DNA of 64,000 nucleotides from Hyphomicrobium sp. (GCF_019753045.1 NZ_JAIELN010000011.1:1-64000); one strand, 5' to 3'; shown: positions 43,264 through 53,533, numbered from the stretch's first letter. Numbers and translations are program-made. The notes: generated by a model from the sequence alone, not told the origin.

Positions 43264-43889
43264 TCGGCCTCACTTGCAAGCGCGTTGACGGCGGCGGCAG
43301 CCATGGCGCTGCCGCCCTTGCGGCCGCGCACGATGGCAAATGGAATGCGCGCGTCAGCTGCCAGCGCCTCTTTGGATTCAATTGCGCCAACGAAACCGAC
43401 GGGCATGCCGATGACCGCCGCCGGCTTGGGCGCACCCGCATCCATCAGTTCGAGAAGCCTGAAGAGCGCCGTCGGCGCATTACCGACGACGACGACTGAA
43501 CCCGCTAGATGCGGCTTCCAAAGCTCCATAGCGGCAGCCGTCCGGGTATTACCGATACTGGCCGCGATCTCCGGCACACTGGGATCTCGAAGCGTGCAAA
43601 TGACGGAGTTTTTCGCGGGCAACCGCGCGCGCGTAATTCCGTCGGCCACCATCATCGAGTCGCAGAGAATTGGCGCGCCAGCTTCAAGTGCCGACGCGGC
43701 GCTCCGCGCAAATGTCGGCGACATGATGATGTCGCGCGCGATCTCGACCATGCCGCACGCATGAATGATGCGTACCGCGACGCGCTCCTCCTCCGGCGAA
43801 AATCGCGCGAGATCGGCCTCAGCGCGAATGATCGCGAATGAGCGCGCATAGATCGCTGCGCCGTCCCGGATATAGTCCTGAACCGTCAT
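43260..43889 (-). CDS. cobH: Precorrin-8X methylmutase CobH
   Basis: About 209 residues from ATG 43889, overlapping the cobG stop; an open frame to 44075 is within cobG and rejected. 'RIIHACGMVEIARDI' contains the catalytic His that shifts the methyl from C11 to C12, 'PILCDSMMVADGI' and 'VVVVGNAPTALFRLLEL' are family blocks, and 'IVRGRKGGSAMAAAAVNALA' ends the protein. The product is hydrogenobyrinic acid. Confidence 0.96.
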   Translation of the reverse strand: MTVQDYIRDGAAIYARSFAIIRAEADLARFSPEEERVAVRIIHACGMVEIARDIIMSPTFARSAASALEAGAPILCDSMMVADGITRARLPAKNSVICTLRDPSVPEIAASIGNTRTAAAMELWKPHLAGSVVVVGNAPTALFRLLELMDAGAPKPAAVIGMPVGFVGAIESKEALAADARIPFAIVRGRKGGSAMAAAAVNALASEAE

Positions 43890-45172
43890 GATGCGGATTC
43901 CATGATGAAGCGTGATACGGCGTTGCCGATATCGCCGGGTTCGACTTCGGCCAACGCGACGAAAGCCCCCAGACCGGCGAGTTGAGGCGTTCCGTTGCGA
44001 ATAAGATCGTAGCGCCCTTCGCGTGCGACGAGCGTGAAATCCGCTGAAGACCGCCTCGCGCAACCTTTCTCGCACCCCGAGACGTGAACCGTATAACCAC
44101 TGAGCGAACCGTTGAGAGCGTCAACGAGACGCTGCGCATCGCCGCGTGTATCGGTTGTTGCATTCTTGCATCCGGGCGATCCGGGGCAAACGTCCATGGC
44201 CAGGCGAACGTCCCTGCCGGATGCAATCAAGCCGAGGTCGTCGGCAACTTCCAGGAGCGCCTTGGCGCGTGCGCGATCGTTGACCGGGAAAATGAGAATT
44301 CGTTGCGGGCTTGTGAAAACATTGTTGAGCTTCGCTGTCGCCGCATCCTCGCAAAGGCGAACCAGTTGATCGGCAACGATCCGTCCGAACGGAAGCCCGA
44401 TGCCAACCCCGAACACGTGTTCTCCGCTGCTCAGCAATCCACCGGGCGGAGGCGGATCGATCGCAGCCTCGACTGGCGACGACGTTACGCGCAATTCCGC
44501 CGCAGCAAAAATTGCGGCAGCCCCACGCGCCGCAACTGCATTTCGCATGCGCCTGACGCTCGGATCGTTCGCCGCCAAATCGAGAAAGACGAGTGCGAGA
44601 CCGCGAACGGCTGTCGGCACATCGCTTTCCGAAACGGCACACGAGACGTCTGCCGCGCCATCGAGAAAGACGGCGAAGCGATCGCCGTCCGATGCGATCA
44701 TAATGTCGGTCGCCCTGCCGCCGACGCGCGGTTCCGAAGTCCCCGAGAAGCTGACGCCGAATTTTCCCGGCAGCGCCCAGAGGCGTGCGTCATCCACAAG
44801 TATGACTTCGATCGCAGCCGCGAGAGCCCTGACATCGCTCCGCGCTGGATCGATGCCGCTTAGCGGATCGACGACAACATTGCGTACCGCTTCGATCTGA
44901 GCCGACCCGTCGATCAAACCCGCTGCACGAAGCGCGGCGATTGCCGCATCGTAGCTATCATCCGAAACACCGCGCAATTGTAGATTGCCGCGGTTCGTAA
45001 GATCGATCTCGCCCGAGCCAAAGCGCGCCGCCGCATTCGCAATCACATGTAGCGCCGAAAGGCTGAACGCTCCCGCGCGCGGCCGCACGCGCACGAGCAG
45101 CCCATCGCCCGAGCGCATCGGCCGAAGCGCACCCGGACACCATCCCTTTCGCAAATGCGCCGCGCCTGTCAT
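43886..45172 (-). CDS. cobG: Precorrin-3B synthase CobG
   Basis: A 428-residue protein related to sulfite/nitrite reductases. The N-terminal ferredoxin-like half has 'LLVRVRPRAGAFSLSALHVI' and 'LTNRGNLQLRGV'. The 4Fe-4S/sirohaem-type Cys sets are 'MDVCPGSPGCKNATT' and 'VHVSGCEKGCARR'. CobG uses molecular oxygen to hydroxylate C20 and form the lactone of precorrin-3B, which marks this pathway as the aerobic type. Its start overlaps the cobN stop. Confidence 0.95.
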   Translation of the reverse strand: MTGAAHLRKGWCPGALRPMRSGDGLLVRVRPRAGAFSLSALHVIANAAARFGSGEIDLTNRGNLQLRGVSDDSYDAAIAALRAAGLIDGSAQIEAVRNVVVDPLSGIDPARSDVRALAAAIEVILVDDARLWALPGKFGVSFSGTSEPRVGGRATDIMIASDGDRFAVFLDGAADVSCAVSESDVPTAVRGLALVFLDLAANDPSVRRMRNAVAARGAAAIFAAAELRVTSSPVEAAIDPPPPGGLLSSGEHVFGVGIGLPFGRIVADQLVRLCEDAATAKLNNVFTSPQRILIFPVNDRARAKALLEVADDLGLIASGRDVRLAMDVCPGSPGCKNATTDTRGDAQRLVDALNGSLSGYTVHVSGCEKGCARRSSADFTLVAREGRYDLIRNGTPQLAGLGAFVALAEVEPGDIGNAVSRFIMESAS

Positions 45173-48100
45173 TCAGCGGCCTCGCGTGGCTTATGCGGAC
45201 CCGCGTTCAAGTCGTTACGGCGTGGCTGCCAGAACCCGCGAGAAATCGCTTCCGCGAAACGCCGGCGCATTGCCTCCATCGCCGCCGGATTTTCCCGTTC
45301 GATGAACGCCGCCACGGCGGGATCGCCGAGATAAGCGTTGTAGAGCCGCTCAAAACCGCCGTTATCGACGGCTGCTGCAGTCGCCGCAAAAGCAAATGCC
45401 GCATCGACGCTCTGAACCATCTCCGCAGCACCACGGAAGCCGTGACGCATCTGCCCTTCGATCCATCGCGTATTGGCGGCACGGCCATGAATGACGCGTG
45501 CGCATTCTTCTTGCAGCGTCCGTACGCGTGGTTTCTCGGGCTCTGCCGTATCGCCATGATAGAGCGCGACACCACTGTTGCCGACGGTAGCAGCGGCAGC
45601 TGCGAAGCCGCCTTCGTGTGCTGCGAAATCGCCACCCGTCAGCAGATCAATCTCGCCGTGGTCCTGCACATGGACAAAGGCATCCGCAGCGGCGACACGA
45701 TCTTTGAACTCTCCAGCGGCATCTGTGCCGCTACTTTCATTGCGATAGCTTTGCGACGAACTCTGAAGATAAGCGTTCCCGAGTTCCTCCCGCTTCGACC
45801 AATCGCCGCGATCGATGTGCTGCATGACGCCGGCGCCGTAACTGCCGTCCGCCGGACCAAAAATCCGATCGAGCCGGACGCCCTCGCGATGCGCCGCGCG
45901 CAGCGGATTGTCGGCTACGTCCTCGGCAAGACCCGCAACGAGCGCCACGGCGCTATCGAATAGCGCAAGCTGCGCTCCGAAAATATCGCGAAAAAGCCCG
46001 GAAATGCGGAGCGTAACGTCAACGCGCGGCCGGCCGAGCTCCGCCTGCGCCTCTGTCTCGATACCCGTGATCCGATAGGAGCGATGGTCCCACACCGGAC
46101 GGACGCCGAGAAGCGCCAGCGCCGTAGCAAGCTCTTCGCCCCCCGTGCGCAGCGTCGCGCTACCCCAAAGGTCGAGCACGATGGCGCGCGGCCAATCGCC
46201 GTGATCGCCGGCATACCGATCAAGAATTGCTTTAGCGGCGCGTTTTCCATTTGCCCACGCCGTCGGCGTCGGCACACTGCGCGGGTCGACGCTATAGAGA
46301 TTGCGGCCCGTGGGCAGCACGTCGGAGCGGCCGCGGCTCGGCGCGCCTGCTGGGCCCGGCTCGATGAATTTTCCGTCGAGCGCGCGGACGATGGCATCAA
46401 GCTCCCCGTCGTCAAGCACGTGCAAGCCGTCACGGATCGCGAGCTCTTTCACATCGCAGAGAAACGCATCGATACGCATCAAAGCGTCGTTGGGCGACAT
46501 ACCGGCTTCAAGCCCGCAGCGCTCCGCGATCCCCGCGCGAAATGCAGCATCGACGATCTCTCCGGACAGCACCTTGCGCCGTCGCGGATCGAGACCATCC
46601 GCCGACGAAAATTCATCGACCAGCCGCTCGACCTCGTTCAATGGACCGGACAAGCCAGCTTCTACCATGGGCGGCGGCCGGTGTCCGAGCGTCACGGCCG
46701 CAAGCCGTCGCTTTGCTTGCGCAGCTTCTCCCGGATCGTTGACGATGAACGGATAAATCATCGGCACCGGCCCGAGCAAAGCGCGCGGCCCGCAAGCTTC
46801 GCTTCCGGCGATTGCCTTCCCCGGCAACCATTCGAGCGTGCCGTGCGCGCCGAGATGGATCAGCGCATCGATGTTCGCGACATGCTTCAGCCACAGATAA
46901 AACGCGACGTAGCTATGCCGCGGCGGCGTCGACGGATCGTGATACTGCGCCTTCCGGTCTTGAACTTGGCCGCGCTCCGGCTGCAATCCGATGAGCAAAT
47001 TGCCGAACCGCGCAACGCGAAATGAAAAAGCGCCATCGACGGCAAAGTCGTCTTCGTCCGGCTCACCCCACGCTGCAGTGACGCTATCACGGAACGCTTG
47101 GGAAAGCTGACCGAAGGCCGCGCGGTAGTCTTCGAGCGGCCAACAGATTGCCGGTGCTTCGGAGCTGAGCAGGCGGGCAAGATCTTTCGACCCATCCGGC
47201 GCAGAAGAAAGCAAATAGCCTTCTTCACGCAATCGCGCCGCGATTTTGCACGCGCTTTCGAGCCCATCGAGACCGACAGCGTGGGCGATCTGATCCGGTC
47301 GCCCCGGATAGGTCGATAGCAGCAGCGCGACACGGCGATTTCCGCGCGGCGACGTCCTCAACGTCGCCCAAGCGGCGGCGAGATCTGCGACGTGTCCGAT
47401 GCCGGCATCGTAGGGAGCATGTCGAAGCAACGAAATTCCGAGGTCGCTGCCGAGACCGTCTTCTTCTTTGAACGACACAACACCGGTAAACAGCCGGCCA
47501 TCGAGTTCGGGGAGAACGACGTGCATCGCAAGGTCGGATGCACCAAGGCCCCGTTGCGAATTGTCCCATCCGGCGCGCGATGCATTCGCAAGCGCAACCT
47601 GCAGAACCGGACAATTGGATCGGTCGAGCGGCGACCCATCGGCGCCGTCACGCGCGGCAAACGCCGTGGCATTGACGATCACATTCGGCCGAAGTCGGCC
47701 GAGTTCCGTTTCGAGCCACGCCGCTGACTCCGGAGCCTTCAGACTTGGCACGTACAAAGCGGTGGTCGCTAGACCACGTTGATCCAACGCATCGATCAGG
47801 CCGTCGATCGGCGCAACGTCGCCTGCGAGCAAATGCGAGCGATAGAAAATGACGGCCGCCGTCCCGAGGCCATCGGCCGCGAGTTCGTCTTGAGGCGCCG
47901 CACTTTCGCGATAGATGCCAAAGCCGGGAATAACCGACGGCTCTGGAATGCGGGCATCGCCGCCCTTCGCTCGCATGAGCAAGCCATTCAGCGCCGCACG
48001 CGTATTCTCAACACCGCCCGCATCAAGAAGCGATTGCAGTCTCGTCAGATCATCTGTCTCGATTGTCGACAACGCACTGAGCCGAATATCCGGCCGCCCG

Positions 48101-48453
48101 TCGCCCGGCACGATGGCCAAAGAAATTCCAAGCTCGCGGCAATACTTGCCGATCTGCTCGCCGCCATAGCGCCAATAATCGAGCCCGCCGAGCAAACGGA
48201 CGAGGGCCGCCTTCGTGCCTCTGAGCGTCGTGTCCGCAAAAATATCGACCGACATCGGATGGCGCAGCGCATTGAGGTTCGCGATCCGAAGGCTCGGACG
48301 TTCGTCTCCGGCAACAGAACGAAACGCCGCGGCCGCCATTGCCAAATCGGAATCGGAAAATGAAAGAAAGACGATATCGGCGGGCGCAAGTCCGAGATCC
48401 TGAGGCACGGCGGCCTCATCGAGATCTCGGCTCTCGCGGACGACGATATGCAT
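45169..48453 (-). CDS. cobN: Aerobic cobaltochelatase large subunit CobN
   Basis: About 1094 residues from ATG 48453, which shares one base with the cobW stop (TAATG). CobN/ChlH blocks include 'LGISLLRHAPYDAGIGHVADLAAAW', 'HLGAHGTLEWLPGKA', 'IVLDLWGSATLRTGGEE' and 'AYSYG'-like region 'ADGSYGAGVMQHID'. It holds the corrin ring while cobalt is inserted with CobS and CobT, which are not in the window. It is shorter than the well-studied Pseudomonas denitrificans protein (about 1275 residues), but both ends look natural. Confidence 0.95.
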   Translation of the reverse strand: MHIVVRESRDLDEAAVPQDLGLAPADIVFLSFSDSDLAMAAAAFRSVAGDERPSLRIANLNALRHPMSVDIFADTTLRGTKAALVRLLGGLDYWRYGGEQIGKYCRELGISLAIVPGDGRPDIRLSALSTIETDDLTRLQSLLDAGGVENTRAALNGLLMRAKGGDARIPEPSVIPGFGIYRESAAPQDELAADGLGTAAVIFYRSHLLAGDVAPIDGLIDALDQRGLATTALYVPSLKAPESAAWLETELGRLRPNVIVNATAFAARDGADGSPLDRSNCPVLQVALANASRAGWDNSQRGLGASDLAMHVVLPELDGRLFTGVVSFKEEDGLGSDLGISLLRHAPYDAGIGHVADLAAAWATLRTSPRGNRRVALLLSTYPGRPDQIAHAVGLDGLESACKIAARLREEGYLLSSAPDGSKDLARLLSSEAPAICWPLEDYRAAFGQLSQAFRDSVTAAWGEPDEDDFAVDGAFSFRVARFGNLLIGLQPERGQVQDRKAQYHDPSTPPRHSYVAFYLWLKHVANIDALIHLGAHGTLEWLPGKAIAGSEACGPRALLGPVPMIYPFIVNDPGEAAQAKRRLAAVTLGHRPPPMVEAGLSGPLNEVERLVDEFSSADGLDPRRRKVLSGEIVDAAFRAGIAERCGLEAGMSPNDALMRIDAFLCDVKELAIRDGLHVLDDGELDAIVRALDGKFIEPGPAGAPSRGRSDVLPTGRNLYSVDPRSVPTPTAWANGKRAAKAILDRYAGDHGDWPRAIVLDLWGSATLRTGGEELATALALLGVRPVWDHRSYRITGIETEAQAELGRPRVDVTLRISGLFRDIFGAQLALFDSAVALVAGLAEDVADNPLRAAHREGVRLDRIFGPADGSYGAGVMQHIDRGDWSKREELGNAYLQSSSQSYRNESSGTDAAGEFKDRVAAADAFVHVQDHGEIDLLTGGDFAAHEGGFAAAAATVGNSGVALYHGDTAEPEKPRVRTLQEECARVIHGRAANTRWIEGQMRHGFRGAAEMVQSVDAAFAFAATAAAVDNGGFERLYNAYLGDPAVAAFIERENPAAMEAMRRRFAEAISRGFWQPRRNDLNAGPHKPREAAE

Positions 48454-49490
48454 TAGGCAGCGCCTGTCAGAGTCCTGGTGATGCTCTCGCGGTCGAGACC
48501 TTTCTGACCGATGACGACGAGCTTGCCGAGCCGCGGCTCGCCGTCCCGCCACGCGCGCTCGTATCGCGTATCGACACGTTCGCCGACGCCCTGCAATAAC
48601 AGTCGCATCGGCTTTCCATCGATTGCTGCAAAGCCCTTGATGCGCAGCACTTCATGAGCATTGGCGATTGCCTTGGCTCGTGACGCGAGATCCGCAGGCG
48701 AAGCGAGCGCCGGTACCTCGACAATGAATGTCTCGAAATCGTCGTGGTCGTGGTCCGGCTCGTTGTCGTGATGGGATGGACGGGCGGCAAGATCGTTCTC
48801 TGCCGCTGCCGAAAGCCCAAGCAATACACTCGCGGGAACGCGCCCCTCGCGCGTCGCCACGATCTTGATGCTGCGCGGAACGCCGGCTCTGATCTCTTCC
48901 GTGATCTGATCCACTTCTTCGGCCGACATCAGATCGCTTTTGTTCAGAACCACGAGATCGGCGCAGAGAAGTTGATCCTCATAGACCTCTTCCAGCGGAT
49001 TTTCATGATCGACGGAAGGATCGGCTGCGCGCTGCGCCGCGACCTTCACGGGGTCGTCTGCGAACCGCCCTGCCTTTACTGCGGGCCCATCGACGACGGT
49101 CACGACGCCATCGACTGTGACGCGGTTGCGGATGTCCGGCCATTCGAAGGCTTTCACCAGCGGCTTCGGCAAAGCCAGACCCGACGTCTCGACGATGATG
49201 TGCTCGGGCGGTGGATTTCGCGACAGCAAAGCCTCGAGCGTCGGCACGAAATCGTCTGCGACCGTGCAGCAGAGGCAGCCGTTCGTCAGCTCGACGATAT
49301 TTTCCTCGGGGCAATTCGCGATACCGCACGAACGAAGAATAGCGCCGTCGACGCCGACATCGCCGAATTCGTTCACGATCAAGGCTAGGCGACGGCCTTC
49401 GGCATTCTCGATCGCATGCCGGACGAGCGTCGTTTTGCCCGCGCCCAGAAAGCCCGTAACGATGGTGACAGGCACCTTGCGCGCGCTCAT
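48453..49490 (-). CDS. cobW: CobW, cobalt-related GTPase metallochaperone
   Basis: About 345 residues from ATG 49490, with GGAG nine bases before. P-loop 'TGFLGAGKTTLVRHAIEN', zinc/cobalt-type 'TNGCLCCTV', the G-domain 'VVLNKSDL' and a His/Asp loop 'HHDNEPDHDHDDFETF' are visible, followed by the CobW C-terminal domain. G3E GTPases of this kind deliver metal, here probably cobalt to CobN. A longer open frame to 49607 is not needed because a separate 49-codon ORF on the same strand overlaps the start as ATGA. It is the first large gene behind the cobalamin riboswitch. Confidence 0.95.
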   Translation of the reverse strand: MSARKVPVTIVTGFLGAGKTTLVRHAIENAEGRRLALIVNEFGDVGVDGAILRSCGIANCPEENIVELTNGCLCCTVADDFVPTLEALLSRNPPPEHIIVETSGLALPKPLVKAFEWPDIRNRVTVDGVVTVVDGPAVKAGRFADDPVKVAAQRAADPSVDHENPLEEVYEDQLLCADLVVLNKSDLMSAEEVDQITEEIRAGVPRSIKIVATREGRVPASVLLGLSAAAENDLAARPSHHDNEPDHDHDDFETFIVEVPALASPADLASRAKAIANAHEVLRIKGFAAIDGKPMRLLLQGVGERVDTRYERAWRDGEPRLGKLVVIGQKGLDRESITRTLTGAA

Positions 49491-49636
49491 TGGCAAAACT
49501 CCGAGTTGAAGTTGGTATGGTGAGACATGCGGGCAAACGGTCCCGCCGCCGCGGCCCCGGCCTGAGCCGCACGTTTGAACATCCACGCATGATGGGATGG
49601 CGCGCAATGGGGTGCGCAGAGCATTCTGAAAGTCAT
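49487..49636 (-). CDS. Candidate 49-residue ORF between riboswitch and cobW
   Basis: ATG at 49636 follows GAGAAAGG. The frame runs 49 codons and ends in TGA (49489-49487) overlapping the cobW ATG. The product begins MTFRMLCAPHCAPSHHAW and ends NFNSEFCQ; it has three Cys and five His in 49 residues, so it could bind metal, or it could be a leader whose translation opens the cobW ribosome site. Its ribosome site is the first one after the riboswitch and would be the direct target of translational control. I recognise no family. Confidence 0.45.
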   Translation of the reverse strand: MTFRMLCAPHCAPSHHAWMFKRAAQAGAAAAGPFARMSHHTNFNSEFCQ

Positions 49637-49676
49637 GTTAACCTTTCTCGCCCCACCGGCGACGGGCTGATCCTTC

Positions 49677-49837
49677 TACGACGGCAGGTCTCCTGGCTCG
49701 CGGGTCTCAGCGTCTGACGACCTTCCCGGGCATCGGCCCAGTGGTCATATCGCCAGCGCTCGCCGCTCACAGTTGCGGGGGCAGCTGCGGAGTAAATACC
49801 GCATTCCCTTTGAACCCTCTTGCGAGGGACCGTCGTC
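49677..49837 (-). promoter_or_regulatory. Cobalamin (AdoCbl) riboswitch upstream of cobW
   Basis: On the minus strand the order is classic: closing-stem strand GACGACGG (49837-49830), 'AAAGGGAAT', the core 'CTGCCCCCGCAACTG' (49783-49769), the hairpin near 'CCACTGGGCC', the B12 box 'AGCCAGGAGACCTGCC' (49698-49683) and the pairing strand CCGTCGTA (49684-49677). It lies about 40 bases before the first ribosome site downstream. It should shut off the cobW-cobN-cobG-cobH-cobI-cobJ unit when adenosylcobalamin is plentiful. Confidence 0.95.
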
Positions 49838-49909
49838 CCCATCGATAAGTGAGCCACTATCCTTCGTCAATCGCCATCAGCGTCTTCCTGGACCATCCGA
49901 AAGCAGCTC

Positions 49910-50434
49910 ATGCCAACGCCAACCCTGCCGCAGCTGACATTGGTTCTTGGAGGCGCGCGTTCGGGCAAAAGCCTCTATGCCGAGCAGCTTTTGACGAGCC
50001 AGCCGGGGCCCTGGGCCTATATCGCCACCGCCGAAGCCTTCGACGACGAGATGGACGAGCGGATCAAGCTGCACAAAAGGCGTCGCAGCAGCGGCTGGGT
50101 TCAGCACGAAACCCCTCTCGACATCGCCGATACCTTGTTGAACCGGACGTCCGAACTGCCGTCCCTCGTCGACTGCCTGACCTTATGGCTGTCGAATTTG
50201 ATGCACGCGGAACGTTCGATCCCCGACACGACCGACAAACTGATCGCGGCGCTCTCGAAGCGGATCGCCCCCTGCGTCATCGTTTCGAATGAAGTCGGTC
50301 TCGGCATCGTACCCGACAACGCGCTCGCGCGAGCGTTTCGGGACGAGGCCGGCCGTCTCAACCAAAAAATTGCGGCCGTCGCGGACAAAGTCGTCTTTGT
50401 CGCTGCCGGCTTGCCGCTGACCTTGAAAGGCTGA
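49910..50434 (+). CDS. cobP: Adenosylcobinamide kinase / guanylyltransferase CobP (CobU)
   Basis: A 174-residue bifunctional enzyme: P-loop 'LVLGGARSGKSLYAEQLL', 'YIATAEAFDDEMDERIKLHKRRR' with the guanylylated His region, and 'EVGLGIVPDNALARAFRDEAGRLNQ'. It phosphorylates adenosylcobinamide and attaches GMP ready for nucleotide-loop assembly. First gene of cobP-cobO-cobQ. Its promoter must lie in, or overlap, the 73 bases between the start and the riboswitch, or inside the riboswitch DNA. Confidence 0.95.
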   Translation: MPTPTLPQLTLVLGGARSGKSLYAEQLLTSQPGPWAYIATAEAFDDEMDERIKLHKRRRSSGWVQHETPLDIADTLLNRTSELPSLVDCLTLWLSNLMHAERSIPDTTDKLIAALSKRIAPCVIVSNEVGLGIVPDNALARAFRDEAGRLNQKIAAVADKVVFVAAGLPLTLKG

Positions 50435-50437
50435 AAC

Positions 50438-51055
50438 GTGACCACCGATCCGACGATAGACGAAGCCGAGCGCCACAAGGCCAAGATGGCCAAGCGCAAA
50501 GCCGTGCAGGACGCCGAGGTCGCCTCGAAGTCGATCGAAAAGGGCGTTCTCCTCGTTCACACGGGCCCCGGAAAAGGCAAGTCGACTGCTGCGTTCGGAC
50601 TTGCCTTGCGAGCGCTCGGCCACGGCTGGCGCGTCGGCGTCGTGCAATTCATCAAGGGCGCTTGGACAACGGGCGAACGTGACGCGCTTCGCATGTTCGG
50701 CGATCAGGTCTCCTGGCACACGATGGGCGAAGGCTTCACTTGGGAAACCCAGGATAAGGCGCGCGACATCGCGGCGGCCGAGCGCGCGTGGGCGAAGGCC
50801 AAACAGCTGATGGCGGACCCCACAATTCGCCTTCTCGTTCTCGACGAACTCAACATCGCGCTCCGCTACGATTACCTTCCGCTCGATGACGTCATCGAAA
50901 CACTCCGCAACCGCCGCGCCGATCTCCACGTCGTCGTCACCGGCCGCAATGCCAAGCCGGAGCTGATCGCGCTCGCTGACGGCGTGACGGAAATGGCAGC
51001 CGTGAAACACCATTTCGCGGCCGGCATCAAAGCGCAGGAAGGCATCGAGTTCTAA
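50438..51055 (+). CDS. cobO: Cob(I)yrinic acid a,c-diamide adenosyltransferase CobO
   Basis: A 205-residue CobA/CobO/BtuR-type enzyme with a GTG start three bases after the cobP stop. '[22 protein letters not shown]' is the inverted P-loop, and '[13 protein letters not shown]' and '[16 protein letters not shown]' are family blocks. It transfers the 5'-deoxyadenosyl group to cobalt. The stop shares a base with the cobQ ATG (TAATG). Confidence 0.95.
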   Translation: MTTDPTIDEAERHKAKMAKRKAVQDAEVASKSIEKGVLLVHTGPGKGKSTAAFGLALRALGHGWRVGVVQFIKGAWTTGERDALRMFGDQVSWHTMGEGFTWETQDKARDIAAAERAWAKAKQLMADPTIRLLVLDELNIALRYDYLPLDDVIETLRNRRADLHVVVTGRNAKPELIALADGVTEMAAVKHHFAAGIKAQEGIEF

Positions 51056-52527
51056 TGCCAGCGCGAACCTTGATGTTTTCGGGCACCGGCTCGGACGTCG
51101 GCAAATCCCTGATGGTGGCGGGCCTTTGCCGTCTGCTCGCGAACCGCGGCATCCGCGTCGTGCCCTTCAAGCCGCAGAACATGTCGAACAACGCCGCCGT
51201 GACGGCCGACGGCGGCGAGATCGGCCGCGCACAGGCATTGCAAGCGCGTGCGGCGCGCGTCGCGCCATCGGTTCATATGAACCCCGTATTGCTGAAGCCC
51301 GAAAGCCAGACAGGCGCGCAAATCGTCGTGCAAGGCAAAATGATCGGCTCGGCGAAGGCGCGCGAATTCCAGGCGAAGAAGCCTGAGCTTTTGCCGGCGG
51401 TTCTGGAAAGCTTCGGCCGGCTCAAAGCGGAAGCAGATTTCGTCCTCGTCGAAGGCGCGGGTAGCGCTTCCGAGATCAACCTCCGCAAGAACGACATCGC
51501 GAACCTCGGCTTCGCGCGCGCGGCCGGTGTCCCCGTTATCCTGATCGGCGACATTGATCGCGGCGGCGTCATCGCCAGTCTCGTCGGAACGCAGCGTGTC
51601 CTGGAGCCGGAGGACGCGGCGATGATCAAGGGATTCGTCGTCAACAAGATGCGCGGAGATCCGACGCTCTTTGCCGACGGCATGTCTGCGATCTCGAAGA
51701 TGACAGGATGGGCCGCGCTCGGCCTCGTGCCCTATTTCGACGCCGCACGGAAACTTCCCGCCGAAGACGCGCTCGCCCTGCGCGATCTTGCGAAAACATC
51801 GAAATCAAAGGGACCCGTGAAGCTGCGCATAGCAGTGCCTGTGCTGCCGCGCATTTCGAATTTCGACGACCTCGACCCCTTGCGGAGCGAACCGGGTGTT
51901 GCCGTCGATTTGATCGAAGCAGGCCGGCCAATTCCAGCAGAGGCCGACGTCATTCTCCTTCCGGGCTCGAAAGCCACGATCGATGATCTCGCCGCACTGC
52001 TTGCCGAAGGCTGGGACATTGATATCAAGGCGCACGCTCGCCGCGGCGGCCGCGTGCTCGGCCTTTGCGGCGGCTACCAGATGCTGGGCAAACGCCTTTC
52101 CGATCCGAACGGCATCGAAGGCCTGCCCAGAACCGTAGAAGGTCTCGGACTTCTCGACATCGAGACGGAATTTGGAACGGAGAAAACACTCGCAGCCGTC
52201 GAGGGAACGCTTCATTTGAACGGCGCGCCGTTTCAGGGCTACGAGATGCACGTCGGCCGCACCGGCGGGCCGGACACAGCTCGCCCCATGGTGACGTTCG
52301 CCGACGGCCGGAGCGACGGCGCATCGTCGCCAAATGGCCACATCGCCGGATGCTATGTGCACGGCATTTTTGCGTCTGACACGGCCCGCGCCGCCATCCT
52401 CGCAACTTTCGGCGCCGAAACATCGGGCAACAGTTACGAAGCGGAAATCGATGGCATTCTCGATGGCTTCGCCGAGCACCTCGCCCGCCACGTCGCGATC
52501 GACGAGCTTCTCAGCCTCGCAAAATAG
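51055..52527 (+). CDS. cobQ: Cobyric acid synthase CobQ
   Basis: A 490-residue glutamine amidotransferase. The N-terminal synthetase part has '[23 protein letters not shown]' and '[16 protein letters not shown]'. The C-terminal glutaminase part has '[18 protein letters not shown]' with the nucleophilic Cys and 'GCYVHGIF' with the His. It amidates the remaining four side chains (b, d, e, g). Its 3' end overlaps cobD on the other strand by 17 bases. Confidence 0.96.
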   Translation: MPARTLMFSGTGSDVGKSLMVAGLCRLLANRGIRVVPFKPQNMSNNAAVTADGGEIGRAQALQARAARVAPSVHMNPVLLKPESQTGAQIVVQGKMIGSAKAREFQAKKPELLPAVLESFGRLKAEADFVLVEGAGSASEINLRKNDIANLGFARAAGVPVILIGDIDRGGVIASLVGTQRVLEPEDAAMIKGFVVNKMRGDPTLFADGMSAISKMTGWAALGLVPYFDAARKLPAEDALALRDLAKTSKSKGPVKLRIAVPVLPRISNFDDLDPLRSEPGVAVDLIEAGRPIPAEADVILLPGSKATIDDLAALLAEGWDIDIKAHARRGGRVLGLCGGYQMLGKRLSDPNGIEGLPRTVEGLGLLDIETEFGTEKTLAAVEGTLHLNGAPFQGYEMHVGRTGGPDTARPMVTFADGRSDGASSPNGHIAGCYVHGIFASDTARAAILATFGAETSGNSYEAEIDGILDGFAEHLARHVAIDELLSLAK

Positions 52528-53485
52528 CGGCGAAGAGCAACAAAACAGCGATCATGATCGCCCATGCGATCATCGCGAGGCGAAGCGCCGCGTCGATGTC
52601 GTCCGGCCCGAGATCGCGGCGGCCGTCTCCCATATAGGCGTCCTCGACGCGCACGTTGCCATAGACCTTTGGACCGTTGAGCTTGAACTCCAGCGCCCCC
52701 GCCATCGCGCTTTCTGCCCAGCCTGCGTTGGGTGACCGGTGCTTGGAAGCGTCGCGAGACATCGCCTCGAGCGCCGCCGCAGGCGAAGCCTTCGGCACGA
52801 AGAGAGCAGCCCCGGCGAAAAGCAATCCCGTCAGACGCGACGCCGGTAGATTGACGAGATCGTCAAGCCGGGCCGCCGCCCACCCGAACGCCTCGTGCCG
52901 CGGCGTCCGATGACCGATCATGCTGTCCGCCGTGTTGATCGCCTTGTAGACGGCGAGACCGGGCAGCCCGAAAAAGGCAAACCAGAACACCGGCGCGACG
53001 ACGCCATCGGACGCATTCTCAGCCAGACTTTCAATCGCTGCACGCGCGACACCGTGTTCGTCGAGCGTCTCAGGATTGCGACCGACGATACGGCCGACCG
53101 CAAGGCGCCCGCCTTTGAGGCCATCGTTCGCGAGAGCGCGCGCGACGGCGGCGACATGGTCGTAAAGACTCCGGCTCGCGATGAGCGTCGAAGCCAGGAC
53201 AGCGATCAGAATTTCACCAATCGCACTATACGCCGACGCACGCTCGATGACCCAGGCCACCGCTCCGACAATCAGGACGATGATGCCGAGCGCCAGAACG
53301 CCCGCCAAACGACGTGCCTCGACGCTTTCGCTTTCCTGATTGAGCCGATGATCGAGTGCGGAGATGAGCGAGCCGATCCACGTTACGGGATGCCCGACGC
53401 GCTCATAAAGCCAATTCGGATACCCAAAGAGTGCTTCAAGCGTGAGCGCACCGGCGACGATGAGAAGTGTCTGGGCCTCACTCAC
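52511..53485 (-). CDS. cobD: Adenosylcobinamide-phosphate synthase CobD (CbiB)
   Basis: A 324-residue integral membrane protein with several helices. '[30 protein letters not shown]' opens the CobD/CbiB family fold, and '[41 protein letters not shown]' is its most conserved stretch (spread over about 41 residues). It attaches the aminopropanol arm to cobyric acid. Its partner CobC, which makes the amine, is not in the window. Convergent with cobQ. Confidence 0.93.
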   Translation of the reverse strand: MSEAQTLLIVAGALTLEALFGYPNWLYERVGHPVTWIGSLISALDHRLNQESESVEARRLAGVLALGIIVLIVGAVAWVIERASAYSAIGEILIAVLASTLIASRSLYDHVAAVARALANDGLKGGRLAVGRIVGRNPETLDEHGVARAAIESLAENASDGVVAPVFWFAFFGLPGLAVYKAINTADSMIGHRTPRHEAFGWAAARLDDLVNLPASRLTGLLFAGAALFVPKASPAAALEAMSRDASKHRSPNAGWAESAMAGALEFKLNGPKVYGNVRVEDAYMGDGRRDLGPDDIDAALRLAMIAWAIMIAVLLLFAAILRG

Positions 53486-53533
53486 GGAAATTGCACGTGA
53501 TGCTGGTGTGAGAGACGCGCACGGCGGCCGATC

